Positions 6,145 through 7,136 of a stretch of 7,136 nt of DNA are shown here, piece by piece (within the stretch, counting starts at the first letter, position 1; each line of letters starts with the position of its first letter). The position numbers were made by a program, and so were the translations under genes. A model generated the notes under the pieces. The model saw only the letters and a list, made by a program, of their open reading frames with translations. It had not been told where the DNA came from and searched no databases. This stretch comes from Betaproteobacteria bacterium. Lineage in GTDB: Bacteria; Pseudomonadota; Gammaproteobacteria; Burkholderiales; Burkholderiaceae_D. The stretch is from contig JAATFN010000085.1 in assembly GCA_015655165.1 (NCBI GenBank), positions 1-7,136 on the forward strand. The letters are read 5' to 3'.

Positions 6145-7136
6145 AAGGTCACTTCTCCACCTTCGGCGGGCAACACGGTCAAATCGTTAGCATCCCATGC
6201 AAGATGTACTTCGGTTCCTATTGGTGGCACTGCAATAAAATGTGCCTCAGGGGCTTCCACAACCAACTCCCCACCTCCTGGCAGCACGATGACCAGATTT
6301 ACTTCAGCGCCGGTATAACTGGCACTCTGTACTTTACCCGTTACACTGTTTGGCATGGCAGCCTTATTTCCATTTTCGCCTGATATCGATAAACGAATGC
6401 GTTCGGGACGCAAAAGAAACAGTACATCACCTTTACCGCCATCAGAACTGACAAGCTGTAGTGGTACATCATGTGCTATAAAATGTTTGGTTGCCCTAAA
6501 GTGACCTTCATCACCAGAATGCGCGTCAATCAGATTGGCATGACCGACAAATTCACCGACAAAACGATTTACCGGATGGCGATACAATTCCAAGGGTGTG
6601 CCAACCTGCTGTAGGCGGCCGGCACCAAGGATACCGATACGGTCGGACAGGCCTAGCGCTTCTTCCTGATCATGTGTCACCATCACCGTAGTTACACCAA
6701 TACTCACTAGCATACGACGTAGCTCGGTTTGCATTTCTTTACGCAGCTTGGCATCAAGATTTGACAACGGTTCATCCAGCAATAGTACTTGGGGCCGTAT
6801 TGCCAATGCCCGTGCAATCGCTACACGTTGTTGCTGGCCACCAGAGAGTTGATGCGGCATGCGTTGTGTGAGATTGGCGAGTTGTACCAGTTCAAGCATC
6901 TCCGTTACACGGGAACGAATTTCAGCACTTTTTCCGTTACGTACACGTAAACCATAGGCAACGTTATCGAACACGTTCAAATGCGGAAATAAAGCATAGC
7001 TTTGAAACACCATGCCAATATCACGCTGGTGTGGTTGCAGATGCGTCACATCCCGCCCTGCTACCACTATCTTGCCTGCACTCGGTGTGAGAAAGCCGGC
7101 AATGATATTTAGCAGCGTTGTCTTACCGCAGCCACT
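6141..7136 (-). CDS. ABC transporter ATP-binding protein, PotA-like, 5' end cut by the window edge
   Basis: The frame is open to the right edge, so the N-terminus is missing; the GTG at 7067 is an internal valine codon, not the start. The visible 331 residues begin inside the Walker A motif (SGCGKTTLLNIIAGF). Then come the Q-loop (GMVFQSYALFPHLNVFDNV), the signature LSGGQQQRVAIARALA, Walker B with D-loop (VLLLDEPLSNLDAKLR) and the switch histidine in VTHDQEEAL. All catalytic elements seen are intact. The last third (LLRPERIRLSI, GKVQSASYTGAEVNLVI and after) is the TOBE-type domain of the PotA/MalK/FbpC group, which helps recognise substrate or regulators. It powers import through the two permeases encoded downstream with 4- and 11-base overlaps. 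Probably some 20-40 residues lie outside the window. Confidence 0.95.
   Translation of the reverse strand, partial: SGCGKTTLLNIIAGFLTPSAGKIVVAGRDVTHLQPHQRDIGMVFQSYALFPHLNVFDNVAYGLRVRNGKSAEIRSRVTEMLELVQLANLTQRMPHQLSGGQQQRVAIARALAIRPQVLLLDEPLSNLDAKLRKEMQTELRRMLVSIGVTTVMVTHDQEEALGLSDRIGILGAGRLQQVGTPLELYRHPVNRFVGEFVGHANLIDAHSGDEGHFRATKHFIAHDVPLQLVSSDGGKGDVLFLLRPERIRLSISGENGNKAAMPNSVTGKVQSASYTGAEVNLVIVLPGGGELVVEAPEAHFIAVPPIGTEVHLAWDANDLTVLPAEGGEVTL

Noticed and set aside
6634..6648. GATACCGATACGG, similar to half of the operator palindrome
   Set aside because: It lacks the symmetric second arm and lies within the ABC ATPase coding region.
7065..7067. GTG as the start of the ABC ATPase
   Set aside because: The frame continues upstream to the window edge through the Walker A lysine region, which an ABC ATPase needs, so this codon is internal.

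Overview
The window looks like part of a proteobacterial chromosome of moderate, slightly AT-leaning base composition. This rests on protein families only: a membrane PQQ dehydrogenase of the glucose dehydrogenase type, a MaoC-type hydratase, a DMT/EamA exporter paired with a TetR regulator, an HdeD-like membrane protein, and a Pot-type ABC importer. The genus cannot be fixed from the sequence. Gcd-type enzymes of this kind occur in acetic acid bacteria and in beta- and gammaproteobacteria. No rRNA, tRNA, CRISPR array, insertion sequence or phage gene was seen.

Layout, left to right. (1) Positions 1-381 hold the C-terminal end of a PQQ-dependent membrane glucose dehydrogenase-type enzyme on the + strand, closed by a strong intrinsic terminator at 431-465. 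(2) A convergent single gene on the - strand (589-1032) encodes a stand-alone MaoC-type hydratase. (3) A divergent intergenic region of about 330 bases (1033-1363) holds signals for both directions. Its right end carries a perfect 9+1+9 palindrome just before the next gene. (4) A + strand two-gene unit follows: an EamA-type transporter (from 1364) and an AefR-like TetR regulator (to 2903). The genes overlap or nearly touch, and the palindrome upstream is the obvious candidate operator for the regulator. (5) A convergent - strand gene (2965-4350) encodes an unusual fusion of an HdeD-like DUF308 membrane domain with a cytosolic or periplasmic domain that looks like a circularly permuted papain-fold (His before Cys) hydrolase. 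(6) From 7136 leftward to 4461 on the - strand lies an ABC importer operon: ATPase (N-terminus cut by the window edge), PotB-like permease and PotC-like permease. The coding regions overlap by 4 and 11 bases. No solute-binding protein is in view, so the gene is expected upstream of the ATPase or elsewhere.

How the genes work together: the transporter and TetR gene form a textbook self-regulated efflux module. The ABC genes form one importer, probably for polyamine or a similar small organic cation, though substrate is not provable here. The HdeD-papain fusion lies 110 bases downstream of the importer on the same strand but has its own strong ribosome binding site; whether it is co-transcribed is unknown. 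The most unusual item is this fusion protein. The best-defined regulatory element is the palindrome at 1327-1345.
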